Shown one piece after another: positions 27,769 to 36,554 of a stretch of 55,721 bases of DNA. The translations under genes were made by a program, and so were the position numbers. Source of the stretch: Chroococcus sp. CMT-3BRIN-NPC107 (GTDB taxonomy: Bacteria > Cyanobacteriota > Cyanobacteriia > Cyanobacteriales > Chroococcidiopsidaceae). The stretch covers positions 1 through 55,721 of the forward strand of contig JAHHGY010000017.1 of the NCBI GenBank assembly GCA_019359635.1, read 5' to 3'. How positions within the stretch are numbered: position 1 is the first letter of the stretch; every line of letters begins with the position of its first letter. A model generated the notes under the pieces. It did not search any database and was not told where the DNA came from. It saw only the letters and a list, made by a program, of their open reading frames with translations.

Positions 27769-28221
27769 ATGGGTAGTTATCTAAATATTTTAATTAAGTC
27801 TTGTTTGATGAGTTTTGGTATCGCTGTATTGTTGCCCTTAAACCTGCCAGCTTTTGCAGAAACAAAAATATTAAATCTCAGCCTTAAGACAGATGAAAAC
27901 CAAAGTTTTGCTAGTTTAATTCAACAAGCTGAATTGACAGCTATCAATCTAATTAACCAAGAGTTTGAGAGAAGCTCGAAAGTTACAAAAATAGGAATTA
28001 TTATTAGTGGAGAACGCAACGGGCAAGAAGTACCTTTGCTTTCTACAAAGGTTTCGCAGACAAATTGGCAAGCTCAACCCAAAATTCAATCATGGACTAA
28101 TTACTTTGCTAAAGCAGCAATTTTATTGGGCTTTAATCCACCGCCAAAACTTCAGCCAAATTTACCTATATCGGTAAATCTTAGTTCTGTAGAGAGAAAC
28201 CCGGCTGTTCGGGATGACTAA
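27769..28221 (+). CDS. Small exported protein, unknown function
   Basis: The 150-residue product has an N-terminal signal peptide (SFGIAVLLPLNLPAFA, cleavage probably after AFA). A mature domain of mixed helix and strand follows, ending SVERNPAVRDD. The segment SLIQQAELTAINLINQEFE looks like an amphipathic helix, and KIGIIISGERNG looks like a strand. I do not recognise a family beyond a cyanobacterial hypothetical. It is 141 bases after the aspartic protease on the same strand. Confidence 0.7.
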   Translation: MGSYLNILIKSCLMSFGIAVLLPLNLPAFAETKILNLSLKTDENQSFASLIQQAELTAINLINQEFERSSKVTKIGIIISGERNGQEVPLLSTKVSQTNWQAQPKIQSWTNYFAKAAILLGFNPPPKLQPNLPISVNLSSVERNPAVRDD

Positions 28222-28324
28222 AAATGCAGCTAGCTTTTAGGTAAAATAACCTATCTAAATGTGTTAGCAATTTGCTTTAAAAACAAGAAAATTCATCACT
28301 CTAAAATAGAAAGATTATTTTCGT

Positions 28325-28354
28325 GTTAATCCAAAGATTAACTAATTTTAATCT
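28325..28354 (+). promoter_or_regulatory. Possible Pho box (imperfect TTAA repeats)
   Basis: TTAA occurs at 28326, 28338 and 28348, close to the 11-base spacing of cyanobacterial PhoB sites. The first and third are exactly 22 bases apart and the middle one is off by one base. The downstream gene is a PhoX-like phosphatase, which makes phosphate control plausible. The match is weak and the region is AT-rich. Confidence 0.25.
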
Positions 28355-28403
28355 TTCTCGATTATTGTATCAAAGGCAACAAGAAATGTAGAACCATACT
28401 CAT

Positions 28404-28533
28404 TAGACCTCTAGCGCGTGAACATTAAAAATTCGCCCTTATTTACTGACTCCTTCTGCCCAGTTTGGCAGAGGGGAATCGGGTTTAAAATCTCTCCCAA
28501 ATCACAGGACAAGGGATTGCGGCAAGAGGTCTA
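28404..28533. mobile_element. MITE-like element with inverted ends and TA flanks
   Basis: TAGACCTCTaGC at 28404-28415 is the near-perfect inverse of GCaAGAGGTCTA at 28522-28533 (11 of 12 positions pair). The outermost TA could be the target duplication typical of IS630/Tc1-type transposition, leaving an element of about 126 bases. It holds no coding frame. It lies directly upstream of the PhoX-like gene. The identification rests on structure alone. Confidence 0.35.
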
Positions 28534-28590
28534 TTTGTCTGGCAAAAAGCATTTTTTAATTATGGCGATTCTAAGGAATAGAGATACCTA

Positions 28591-31002
28591 ATGTCCAAGC
28601 TTACTCGCAGACAGCTACTTGTTTTCTTTGGTGCAAGTGCTGGTAGTGCTGCACTTGCGCCGGTTTTAGGCGAAAATTTGTTTGATAGTACAGTTCAGGC
28701 TGCGGAAACATTAAAATTTACTCCCGTGCGCTTGCCTCACCCTTTACCAATTTACCAACAGCAAAAAAGCTACTATGCTACAGGTGTTGAAGTAGGAAAC
28801 ATATTAAATGCTGCCACCGATACCCGGTTAAATAGCTATAAAATCATTGACGACGTGGTTGTACCACCGGAGTACGAGCGTTACGTAATTGTTAGTTGGG
28901 GCGATCGCGTGTTTCCCAACAAAGATGAATATTTTGGCTACAACTGCGACTACACTGGTTTTGTGCCAGTTGATGGCGACAACGACGGCTATTTGTGGAC
29001 AAATCACGAATATGTTTCGTATCCAATTAGTGCTTTAGCACCAGAGTCACCTACCGACTTAGCCGGGTTTCCCGAATCATTCACTTCTATAATTGGTTAT
29101 ACCCCCACTGGCATAGATCGCACCCTTTTAGGCGAATTTTTGTACAACATGGGCGGTTCAGTTTTACGAATTTCTAGAAGAATTCGTGGCGGACGCTTTA
29201 GCGTCGTCAGCGATCCCAAAAATCGACGCATTCACACTCTTTCCGGCTTAGGAATTAATAGCGGCCGTACTGACGCTTACCAAGCAGTAACCGCTTGGGG
29301 ATCTAAGAGTTATCAGCAAGGCGACCAAAATTATTTAATTGGTACAGGCCCGGCGGCGGCGCAAGTATTTAATCTTAGTAGTGATGGTTTGGGTAATAAA
29401 ATTATTGGTACAGGACACAATTGCTCTGGGGGAACCACTCCTTGGGGAACAATTATGACCGCCGAAGAAAATTTCCAAGCAAGTACAGCCTTTTTTGTCG
29501 GCGTGCAAGAATCGGTAAAACCCGATGGTACTCAAACTGGGTACATTACTGGGACTACTGGAGCCGAGTTTGGCATGGTAGGAGAAAAGTACGGCTGGAT
29601 GGTAGAAATCGATCCTAAAGATCCTGATTATCGCCCCCGCAAGCATACGGCCTTAGGTCGCTTCCGCCACGAAAACATTACTATGCGCGTGGAGCAAGGT
29701 AAAAAATTAGTTGCTTACATGGGTGACGATCGCCGAGGCGGACATACTTATAAATATGTTAGCGATCGCCCCGTAACCAACCCCACCAGTAGAACTAATA
29801 GTGCTTTATTTGAGTCTGGTACGCTTTATGCCGCTCAATATCAGGCAGATGGTACGGGTAGATGGATTCCCTTAACGTTGGATACCAAAACTAACCCCAA
29901 TGTGCCATCAGTAGTGGCTTCTACAGAAATTGCTCAATTAGGTAGAGCAACTAACAATGGGCTAGTACGCTTACCCCGACGTAATGGGTTAGCAAGTCAA
30001 ACTACCGATGGCGGTTCTGTGTCTGTAACTATCAATACCGTCGTCAATTCTAGCGGGGTAACGACTTCTTATGGTGAAAACCAGGCGCTGCCAGATTACC
30101 GCAACAAGAAGCTATCAGACTTTTATACAACTCAAGGCGCGATTGTTTGCGATGCTTTTTTAGCAGCGAACTTGGTAGGAGCAACGCCCACCGCGCGACC
30201 AGAAGACTTAGAAGTACATCCCCGCACTAAAGAAGTATTTATTGCTTATACAGACGGCGCGCCCGGAGGAGATGGCTATCCTGATTCGCGGATTTTTGTG
30301 GTTTCTAAGTACACTAGCGCTATCAATGACGCTCAACCTTCTGGAGAACTATTTAAAATCATCGAAAATAGTGCCGATGGTACGGGTTTATTTTTCCGTT
30401 GGGAGCGCCTTGCCAAAGGTGGCGAAGCAGGGGCAGAAATCGGATCGGGTTTTGCCAATGTGGACAACTTGGCATTCGATAAACAAAACAATGTTTGGGG
30501 TGTAACAGATATGTCTACTGCCTCCCACAATGGGTTTGACGTAGGTGCTGCTGCAACTCCTAAATTGATCGAACACACGGTAGTAGGTGCAAGCTCAACG
30601 AGTGCGACGGCTTCTGACAAAAATGCAGAAACTTCGAGCTTGATTGGAGTTTTTGGGAACAACTGGCTATTTTATATTCCCACCACTGGAGCTAATGCTG
30701 GGGAAGTAGTACCCTTTGCTTATGGGCCGCCGCGCTGCGAGATGACTGGCCCTACTTTTGTAGCAGATACTTTAATCATCTCTATCCAACACCCAGGAGA
30801 AGATTGTCCTTATAGTCCTCAAGTTACTCTCAATCGCGATATTGAGATGTTGAATTTGGATGGTACTTTGTTTAATCAAAACCGTACTGTTCCGCGTGGT
30901 AGTAACTGGCCAAGCAATATCAAGGGTAATGCTTTGGGCGCACCGCGTCCTTCGGTAATTGGCATTCGTCGCAAACGTTCTACGGGTCGTAACTTTGTGT
31001 AA
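28591..31002 (+). CDS. PhoX-family (DUF839) phosphatase, Tat-exported
   Basis: The 803-residue protein begins SKLTRRQLLVFFGASAGS, a twin-arginine signal, and ends its leader near VQAAET. The mature part has PhoX/DUF839 features: WTNHEYVSYP, GHNCSGGTTPWGTIMTAEEN, GRFRHENI, YMGDDRRGGHTYKYV, RPEDLEVHP and a late CEMTGPTFVADTLIISIQHP. PhoX enzymes release phosphate from organic esters outside the cytoplasm using calcium and iron. The long insertions are typical of cyanobacterial members. Activity is inferred, since some DUF839 proteins are uncharacterised. AGGAATAGAGATACCTA precedes the ATG. Confidence 0.85.
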   Translation: MSKLTRRQLLVFFGASAGSAALAPVLGENLFDSTVQAAETLKFTPVRLPHPLPIYQQQKSYYATGVEVGNILNAATDTRLNSYKIIDDVVVPPEYERYVIVSWGDRVFPNKDEYFGYNCDYTGFVPVDGDNDGYLWTNHEYVSYPISALAPESPTDLAGFPESFTSIIGYTPTGIDRTLLGEFLYNMGGSVLRISRRIRGGRFSVVSDPKNRRIHTLSGLGINSGRTDAYQAVTAWGSKSYQQGDQNYLIGTGPAAAQVFNLSSDGLGNKIIGTGHNCSGGTTPWGTIMTAEENFQASTAFFVGVQESVKPDGTQTGYITGTTGAEFGMVGEKYGWMVEIDPKDPDYRPRKHTALGRFRHENITMRVEQGKKLVAYMGDDRRGGHTYKYVSDRPVTNPTSRTNSALFESGTLYAAQYQADGTGRWIPLTLDTKTNPNVPSVVASTEIAQLGRATNNGLVRLPRRNGLASQTTDGGSVSVTINTVVNSSGVTTSYGENQALPDYRNKKLSDFYTTQGAIVCDAFLAANLVGATPTARPEDLEVHPRTKEVFIAYTDGAPGGDGYPDSRIFVVSKYTSAINDAQPSGELFKIIENSADGTGLFFRWERLAKGGEAGAEIGSGFANVDNLAFDKQNNVWGVTDMSTASHNGFDVGAAATPKLIEHTVVGASSTSATASDKNAETSSLIGVFGNNWLFYIPTTGANAGEVVPFAYGPPRCEMTGPTFVADTLIISIQHPGEDCPYSPQVTLNRDIEMLNLDGTLFNQNRTVPRGSNWPSNIKGNALGAPRPSVIGIRRKRSTGRNFV

Positions 31003-31070
31003 TAGCTACAAGTAGCTCTAAAAGGCTTTTGTAGTTGTTGCCGTTGTCGCTAACTGAATTTTGCCTAAAT

Positions 31071-31109
31071 ATAGGTAAGCCATTTTTTAACCAAGAGCGG
31101 CTTACCTAT
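31071..31109 (+). terminator. Strong hairpin terminator
   Basis: ATAGGTAAGCC at 31071-31081 pairs perfectly with 31099-31109 across a 17-base loop, followed by TTGTTTG. It would end the PhoX-like transcript. Its GTAAGCC core is shared with the terminator at 7747. Confidence 0.7.
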
Positions 31110-31208
31110 TTGTTTGCATTTGTATTGTTATAAAAATTTTTATTGTCCATTCTTACCAAATATTGGCGATAAACTAACAGGTGAGCAAAAAAATCTGAGG
31201 AAATTTAG

Positions 31209-32795
31209 GTGCGCCTGTTTACAACAGTTGCAGCTTTGCGTTGCTACTTAAGTCTATGCCAAAAAGATAACTCCCCTGGGCGATCGCGCTCTGGGGCAGA
31301 TAATACCTCCATCTCCATTGGTTTAGTCCCGACAATGGGCGCTTTGCATTTGGGTCATTTAAGCTTGATCGAACGGGCTAAACAAGAAAACGATTTGGTA
31401 ATTGTCAGTATTTTTGTCAATCCTCTGCAATTTGCTCCAACCGAAGATTATCAAAGCTACCCCCGAAATTTGGAGAGCGATCGCTCTTTGTGTCAGCAAG
31501 TAGGAGTAGATGCTATTTTTGTGCCTGCGGTGGAGGAGTTAAACGTTGGGGAACCTTTGCTTTCGTCGCGTACTCAAGTTGTACCGCCAGAAAGTATGAC
31601 TGCGGTTTTGTGTAGTAAAAGTAGACCCGGACATTTTCAAGGGGTAGCAACAATTGTTACTCAGTTATTTAATATCGTTCAGCCCGATCGAGCTTATTTT
31701 GGGCAAAAAGACGCTCAACAAGTGGCAATTATTCGGCGGCTAGTCAAAGATTTAAGTTTTCCGATAAAAATTGTTACCTGTCCGACAGTGAGAGAAATAT
31801 CGGGACTTGCTAAAAGTTCTCGCAATCAATACTTAAACTTAGAGCAGAAAGAGCAAGCTAAGGTTTTGTATCGCAGTTTGCAGCAAGCAGAACTTGCTTT
31901 TAAAAATGGGGAACAAGACAGCGAAGCTTTGAAAGAGATTGTAAGTAAAGAATTGGCAACAGTTGAATCTGTGGCTGTGGAATATATTGAACTGGTAGAC
32001 CCAGATACACTAATGCCTTTAGATAAGATTGAGCAGCAAGGATTGCTAGCGATCGCTGCTCGTGTGGGAGCCGCGCGGTTAATTGATAATGTAGTCTTAA
32101 AAGCGCGTCAGCCCATAGTCGCGATTGATGGCCCGGCGGGGGCAGGAAAATCTACCGTAGCGCGTCAAGTAGCGGCGGCTTTGGGCTTGGTTTACCTCGA
32201 TACAGGGGCAATGTATCGGGCTTTGACTTGGCAAGTTATACAGTCGGGGATCGCTGTTGATGACTATAGCGCAATTTCTCAATTAGTTAGTAATTCATCT
32301 ATTCAACTATCTAGCAGTACCGAGTTAAATAATCCGGTACGAGTTTGGATTAATGGCGAAGAAGTTACTCATGCTATCCGCAGTTTAGAAGTTACAGCCA
32401 ATGTCAGCGCGATCGCTTCTCAAAAAGCGGTACGTCAAGCATTGTTACAACAACAGCAACGTTGGGGAATTCAAGGGGGCTTAGTAGCAGAGGGAAGAGA
32501 CATTGGTACTCATGTTTTTCCCGATGCGGAATTGAAAGTATTTTTAACTGCGTCAGTAAGCGAACGCGCCCGTCGTCGTCAGCAAGATTATCAAAAGCAG
32601 GGGCAAGTTGACTGTACTTTAGAACAGCTAGAACAAACTATTCAAGAACGCGATCGCGCCGATAGTACCCGCGAACTTGCGCCCCTTGAAAAAGCCCCCG
32701 ATGCAGTAGAGCTTTGTACTGATGGTTTGAGTATTGCTGAAGTTACAGATAAAATTATTTCTCTATATCATGGCTTGCAAACTTTGGCAAACTAA
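31209..32795 (+). CDS. panC/cmk: Bifunctional pantothenate synthetase / cytidylate kinase
   Basis: A fusion of two enzymes, 528 residues, as is usual in cyanobacteria. Residues 1 to about 295 are pantothenate synthetase: LVPTMGALHLGHLSLI, FVNPLQFAPTEDYQSYPR and FGQKDAQQVAIIRR. It joins pantoate and beta-alanine for coenzyme A. Residues about 300-525 are CMP kinase: VAIDGPAGAGKSTVARQVA (P-loop), YLDTGAMYRALTW and GLVAEGRDIGTHVFP. The start is GTG 31209 after GAGGAAATTTAG. An insert after residue 20 (KDNSPGRSRSGAD) contains a HIP1 octamer and seems to be a lineage-specific loop. Confidence 0.97.
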   Translation: MRLFTTVAALRCYLSLCQKDNSPGRSRSGADNTSISIGLVPTMGALHLGHLSLIERAKQENDLVIVSIFVNPLQFAPTEDYQSYPRNLESDRSLCQQVGVDAIFVPAVEELNVGEPLLSSRTQVVPPESMTAVLCSKSRPGHFQGVATIVTQLFNIVQPDRAYFGQKDAQQVAIIRRLVKDLSFPIKIVTCPTVREISGLAKSSRNQYLNLEQKEQAKVLYRSLQQAELAFKNGEQDSEALKEIVSKELATVESVAVEYIELVDPDTLMPLDKIEQQGLLAIAARVGAARLIDNVVLKARQPIVAIDGPAGAGKSTVARQVAAALGLVYLDTGAMYRALTWQVIQSGIAVDDYSAISQLVSNSSIQLSSSTELNNPVRVWINGEEVTHAIRSLEVTANVSAIASQKAVRQALLQQQQRWGIQGGLVAEGRDIGTHVFPDAELKVFLTASVSERARRRQQDYQKQGQVDCTLEQLEQTIQERDRADSTRELAPLEKAPDAVELCTDGLSIAEVTDKIISLYHGLQTLAN

Positions 32796-33053
32796 TAACA
32801 TTAAACTTAAGTAAAAGGCGATCGCCCACTTACATTTGCAATTAAATTTTTTAGGTAATGGACTTGGAGCAAGAAGCTAACCAAAACGTCTATCTACACA
32901 GCAATTTGAAGCTTTGGACAGAAAACTAAACTATTAACTTTTGTTTCACTAGCCGTTTATTAGTGAATCTATTGGAGAGTCAGCCTAATATAAGTGCTAA
33001 AGCTTGCAAATAGCTCTGTGCTTGGCAAGAGCTTACTTGAGGATTTTTTGAAC

Positions 33054-33668
33054 ATGGCATTTGAACTTTCGCCTTTACCTTACAATTACGACGCTCTAGA
33101 TCCGTATATCGATGCTCAGACGATGCAGGTGCATCACGATTTGCATCACCAGGTTTATGTAAACAATTTGAATGCAGCCGTAGAAAAATATCCCGAACTG
33201 CAATCAAAAAGCCCGGAAGAATTGATTAAGGATCTAAGTAATTTGCCCCAAGATATTACAGGCGCAGTCCGCAACAATGGCGGCGGCCATGTAAATCACA
33301 CGATGTTTTGGCAAATTATGGCTCCCAATGCAGGGGGAGAACCAACCGGAGCAATTGCTCAAGCAATTAGCGAAAACTTTGGCGATTTTGAAAGCTTCAA
33401 GCAGAAGTTTAACGACGCGGGAACGAAGCAATTTGGTAGCGGTTGGGTGTGGCTAGTTCGCACCAGCGACGGCAAAATCGAGGTTACAAGTTCTCCTAAC
33501 CAAGACAACCCCATGTCGGGCGGACACTTCCCAATTATGGGTAACGACGTATGGGAACACGCCTATTATCTCAAATACCAAAACCGCCGAGCGGAGTATC
33601 TCAAGCAGTGGTGGAATGTAGTTAACTGGGATGAAGTCAATAATAGACTGGCAATGTCTAGTCGCTAG
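33054..33668 (+). CDS. sodA: Superoxide dismutase, manganese-type signature
   Basis: The 204-residue enzyme removes superoxide in the cytoplasm. Metal ligands are visible: His in [10 protein letters not shown], His in [12 protein letters not shown], and Asp and His in [23 protein letters not shown] and NQDNP are typical of the Mn-type subgroup rather than the Fe-type, so Mn (or cambialistic) use is inferred. The start is ATG 33054 ([10 protein letters not shown]), with GAGG about 15 bases upstream. A longer in-frame reading from 32994 adds residues that do not match the family and has no signal peptide. Confidence 0.95.
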   Translation: MAFELSPLPYNYDALDPYIDAQTMQVHHDLHHQVYVNNLNAAVEKYPELQSKSPEELIKDLSNLPQDITGAVRNNGGGHVNHTMFWQIMAPNAGGEPTGAIAQAISENFGDFESFKQKFNDAGTKQFGSGWVWLVRTSDGKIEVTSSPNQDNPMSGGHFPIMGNDVWEHAYYLKYQNRRAEYLKQWWNVVNWDEVNNRLAMSSR

Positions 33669-33686
33669 TCAGAGTTTGAGTAGTTT

Positions 33687-33722
33687 AAAAAAACAGTCAC
33701 GCGATCGCTTGGCTGTTTTTTT
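33687..33722 (+). terminator. Rho-independent terminator with HIP1 in the loop
   Basis: An A-rich tract and ACAGTCA at 33693-33699 pair with the TGGCTGT region at 33710-33716 (one G-T pair). A run of T ends at 33722. The loop contains the HIP1 octamer. It ends the superoxide dismutase transcript. Confidence 0.75.
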
Positions 33723-33748
33723 GTAGGTAAGTTGATTAGGATCGAAAA

Positions 33749-33889
33749 GTGCCACTTATAAAAACAAGCTTTGCTGAAGCTAGCAAATTCCGACCCAAAT
33801 ATGAACGCGCTATTAATAGAAGTTGTTCACTTAATAAACTCACCGCTAGAGCTTTATCATCCCCAAGTTATGTTTCAAGTTTTAATTAA
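33749..33889 (+). CDS. Possible 46-residue reading frame, uncertain
   Basis: A GTG at 33749 has AGGA seven bases upstream and opens a 46-codon frame (MPLIKTSFAEASKFRPKYER) that stops at 33889. It has a basic, serine-rich composition and no recognised family. It overlaps the 32-codon frame at 33801 in a different phase. The ribosome site is its only support. Confidence 0.2.
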   Translation: MPLIKTSFAEASKFRPKYERAINRSCSLNKLTARALSSPSYVSSFN

Positions 33890-33899
33890 AGGAGTTTAA
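33801..33899 (+). CDS. Possible 32-residue frame coupled to the next gene
   Basis: ATG 33801 opens MNALLIEVVHLINSPLELYH and stops at TAA 33897-33899. That stop overlaps the ATG of the 75-residue gene as TAATG, an arrangement typical of translational coupling. No Shine-Dalgarno precedes it. It could be an upstream regulatory frame or chance. Confidence 0.25.
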   Translation: MNALLIEVVHLINSPLELYHPQVMFQVLIKGV

Positions 33900-34126
33900 T
33901 GGATAGTAAGCAGTTAGCACAATATATAGAAGCAACAGACAGTATTTCTAAGCCTTGGCTGTTGGTGCAATTACGTTTAAAAAAACTCCAAGAACTAAGA
34001 AATAGTATTTCGGCAGATGACTATGCTCGGAAACTTGGAGAAATTCACCAAGACTTAATGAATTTGGGAGAGTGGTGGGTAGGAATAGAAGCAGAAGAAT
34101 TTGGTACGCCAAAGGTAGAGAATTAG
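33899..34126 (+). CDS. 75-residue conserved hypothetical protein upstream of ppk
   Basis: A small acidic helical protein (MDSKQLAQYIEATDSISKPW, LGEIHQDLMNLGEWWVGIEA). It has a good ribosome site, AAAGGAG five bases before ATG 33899. No membrane segment or metal motif is seen. It is 43 bases upstream of ppk on the same strand and is probably cotranscribed with it. The function is unknown; a link to polyphosphate metabolism is suggested only by position. Confidence 0.75.
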   Translation: MDSKQLAQYIEATDSISKPWLLVQLRLKKLQELRNSISADDYARKLGEIHQDLMNLGEWWVGIEAEEFGTPKVEN

Positions 34127-34169
34127 TTAAATCTTTTACACATCTATAGCCTGACAAGCAACTAAAACT

Positions 34170-36347
34170 ATGCCCAGAGCAAAAAAAACTCCGTTGGAAA
34201 TTAACCTCAGCGATCCGCAATATTACTTTAACCGCGAATTAAGCTGGTTGGAATTCAATTATCGGGTATTGCAGGAAGCTTGTAATGAAAACTCACCACT
34301 ATTAGAAAGATTGAAATTTTTGGCAATCTTTAGCTCGAACTTAGACGAGTTTTTTATGGTGCGCGTTGCTGCATTGAAGCAGCAAGTAGAAGCAAAAGTA
34401 AGTAAATTAAGCCCTGATGGATTAACCGCTCAAGAACAATTAGAAGCAGTTAGTCAACGCCTGCGCCCGTTAGTAGCAAAACAACATCAACATTTTGAAC
34501 AAGAAATTAGACCGCTTTTAACTCAAGCTAGTATTCATATTCTTGACTATATCGATCTCAATCAAGAACAGCGCGCTTATTTACAAGCCTATTTCGAGCA
34601 GCAAATATTTCCAGTTTTAACCCCCTTAGCAGTAGATCCGGGACATCCATTTCCCCACATTTCCAATCTCAGCTTGAATCTAGCTGTAGTTGTTAAGAAC
34701 CCAGAAACCGATGAAGAACTATTTGCTCGGGTAAAAGTACCTAAAGTATTACCGCGATTTTTGCCATTGCCAGAAGAACTAAGTTTTACACCCAATGGAG
34801 TTCCGGCAAAGTGGGCAGGGGTTCCTTTAGAACAAGCGATCGCCCACAACTTAGAATCGCTGTTTCCAGGGATGAATATTCAAGAATACTACCCGTTTCG
34901 GATTACCCGCGATAGTGCGTTGGAATTAGAGGAAGATGAAGCGGAGGATTTATTAGAAGCCATCGAGCAAGAACTCCGCAAGCGCCGTGTAGGTGGTTCT
35001 ACAGTCCGCTTAGAGATTCAATCTCAAACTCCCGAAACTGTCCGTCGTCGGCTGATGCGAGAACTCGAAGTAAGAGAGAGCGATGTTTATGAAACCGAAG
35101 GTCTGCTCGGTTTAGGGAGTTTGATGTCGTTTTTGGCGCTGCCGATGCCAGAACTGAAAGATAGACCTTGGAAGTCGGTAATTCCGCCGCGCTTGCAAAA
35201 GTTAGGCTCTTTTAATTCTCCAACTCCAGAATCAGACTTTGACTTTTTTGCTGCCATCCGCGAACAAGATTTGTTGGTACATCATCCTTATCATTCTTTT
35301 TCTTCTACGGTGCTGCGCTTTATTAACGATGCTTCCCGCGACCCAGAGGTGCTGGCAATAAAAATGACGCTTTACCGCACTTCGGGGGATTCACCCATTG
35401 TCAATGCTTTAATTGCGGCGGCAGAAAACGGCAAGCAAGTAGCGGTACTTGTAGAATTAAAAGCTCGCTTTGATGAAGAAAATAATATTTATTGGGCGCG
35501 GCGGCTAGAAAGAGTCGGGGTTCATGTAGTTTACGGGCTAACGGGTCTCAAAACCCACTCTAAAGTAGTGATGGTAGTGAGACAAGAAGGCGATCGCATC
35601 CGGCGTTACGTCCATATTGGTACGGGAAATTACAACCCCAAAACCGCCAGACTATACACAGATATGGGCTTATTTAGCTGTCGGGAAGACTTAGCGGCAG
35701 ATTTGACGGATTTGTTTAATTACTTGACAGGTTACTCAAGGCAACGCTCTTATCGACAGTTGTTGGTAGCGCCCGTAAATATGCGCGATCGCACAGTAGC
35801 GTTAATTCGCCGCGAAATGGAACCAACTCAAGATCGCAGCATTCCAGGGCGAATCATTGCCAAAATGAATTCTTTAGTCGATCCGCAAATTATTGCTACT
35901 CTCTACGAAGCTTCTCGTTCTGGGGTACAAATTGATTTAATCGTACGCGGGATGTGTTGTTTGCGCCCCCAAGTTCCCGAAATTAGCGAAAATATCCGCG
36001 TTATTAGTATTGTTGGGCGTTTTTTAGAACACTCTCGCATATACTACTTTCACAATCAAGGCGAAGAAGAAATTTATATTGGTAGCGCTGACTGGATGCC
36101 GCGCAATTTAGATCGCCGAGTAGAAGCTATTACTCCTGTTAAAGATCCTGATTTAGCTAAAGAATTGCAAGAAATTCTTGGTATTACTTTGGCAGATAAC
36201 TGTCAAGCTTGGGAATTGCAGTCTGATGGCAGCTACAAAAAGCGTGGAGATACTTTAGCAGAGGACGAAACTGTAGCTGCCGATCCTCAAACTAACTCGC
36301 AAACGATCTTTATGCAAATGGCCCTACAATCGGTGGGTTTGAATTAA
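34170..36347 (+). CDS. ppk: Polyphosphate kinase 1
   Basis: PPK1 makes long-chain polyphosphate from ATP. The 725-residue protein has the N-terminal motif FNRELSWLEFNYRVLQEA, the head domain and two phospholipase D-like catalytic domains. The phosphorylated-His region is GLKTHSKVVMVVR, followed by YVHIGTGNYNPKTARLYTD. C-terminal motifs include RGMCCLRPQVP, GRFLEHSRIYYFHN and GSADWMPRNLDRRVEAITPV. It is full length. With the PhoX-like gene 3 kb upstream, it places two phosphate-related genes in this stretch, though they are not one operon. Confidence 0.97.
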   Translation: MPRAKKTPLEINLSDPQYYFNRELSWLEFNYRVLQEACNENSPLLERLKFLAIFSSNLDEFFMVRVAALKQQVEAKVSKLSPDGLTAQEQLEAVSQRLRPLVAKQHQHFEQEIRPLLTQASIHILDYIDLNQEQRAYLQAYFEQQIFPVLTPLAVDPGHPFPHISNLSLNLAVVVKNPETDEELFARVKVPKVLPRFLPLPEELSFTPNGVPAKWAGVPLEQAIAHNLESLFPGMNIQEYYPFRITRDSALELEEDEAEDLLEAIEQELRKRRVGGSTVRLEIQSQTPETVRRRLMRELEVRESDVYETEGLLGLGSLMSFLALPMPELKDRPWKSVIPPRLQKLGSFNSPTPESDFDFFAAIREQDLLVHHPYHSFSSTVLRFINDASRDPEVLAIKMTLYRTSGDSPIVNALIAAAENGKQVAVLVELKARFDEENNIYWARRLERVGVHVVYGLTGLKTHSKVVMVVRQEGDRIRRYVHIGTGNYNPKTARLYTDMGLFSCREDLAADLTDLFNYLTGYSRQRSYRQLLVAPVNMRDRTVALIRREMEPTQDRSIPGRIIAKMNSLVDPQIIATLYEASRSGVQIDLIVRGMCCLRPQVPEISENIRVISIVGRFLEHSRIYYFHNQGEEEIYIGSADWMPRNLDRRVEAITPVKDPDLAKELQEILGITLADNCQAWELQSDGSYKKRGDTLAEDETVAADPQTNSQTIFMQMALQSVGLN

Positions 36348-36554
36348 AAATATCAAATAAACTTCTTTGGCGATCGCTCAATCGTGCAAAACCAGAAATT
36401 TTTTGCTGATTTGAGCTTTATATACTTGTCAGCAGTTTTTTATGCCCTAATAACTACTATTTCCTCCTTCCAATTCTAGATATCTGCCTTCTTAGCGATT
36501 AACTAAAGTATTGGCTATGTTAGGTTTTGAATAAAAGTGTGTGAGGAAAAAAGT

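Larger units (their letters stand above)
28222..28590. other. Intergenic region with hairpins, Pho-box-like repeats and a MITE candidate
   Basis: A 369-base gap lies before the PhoX-like gene. AGAAAGATTA at 28308-28317 and TAATCTTTCT at 28349-28358 are perfect inverted arms. The TTAA-containing repeats between them are listed separately, as is a 130-base element with inverted ends. No coding frame is convincing. Confidence 0.45.

Noticed and set aside
32994..33053. Longer N-terminus for the superoxide dismutase, as in membrane-anchored MnSOD
   Set aside because: The extra residues are not a signal or membrane segment and do not match the family. [10 protein letters not shown] is the normal start.
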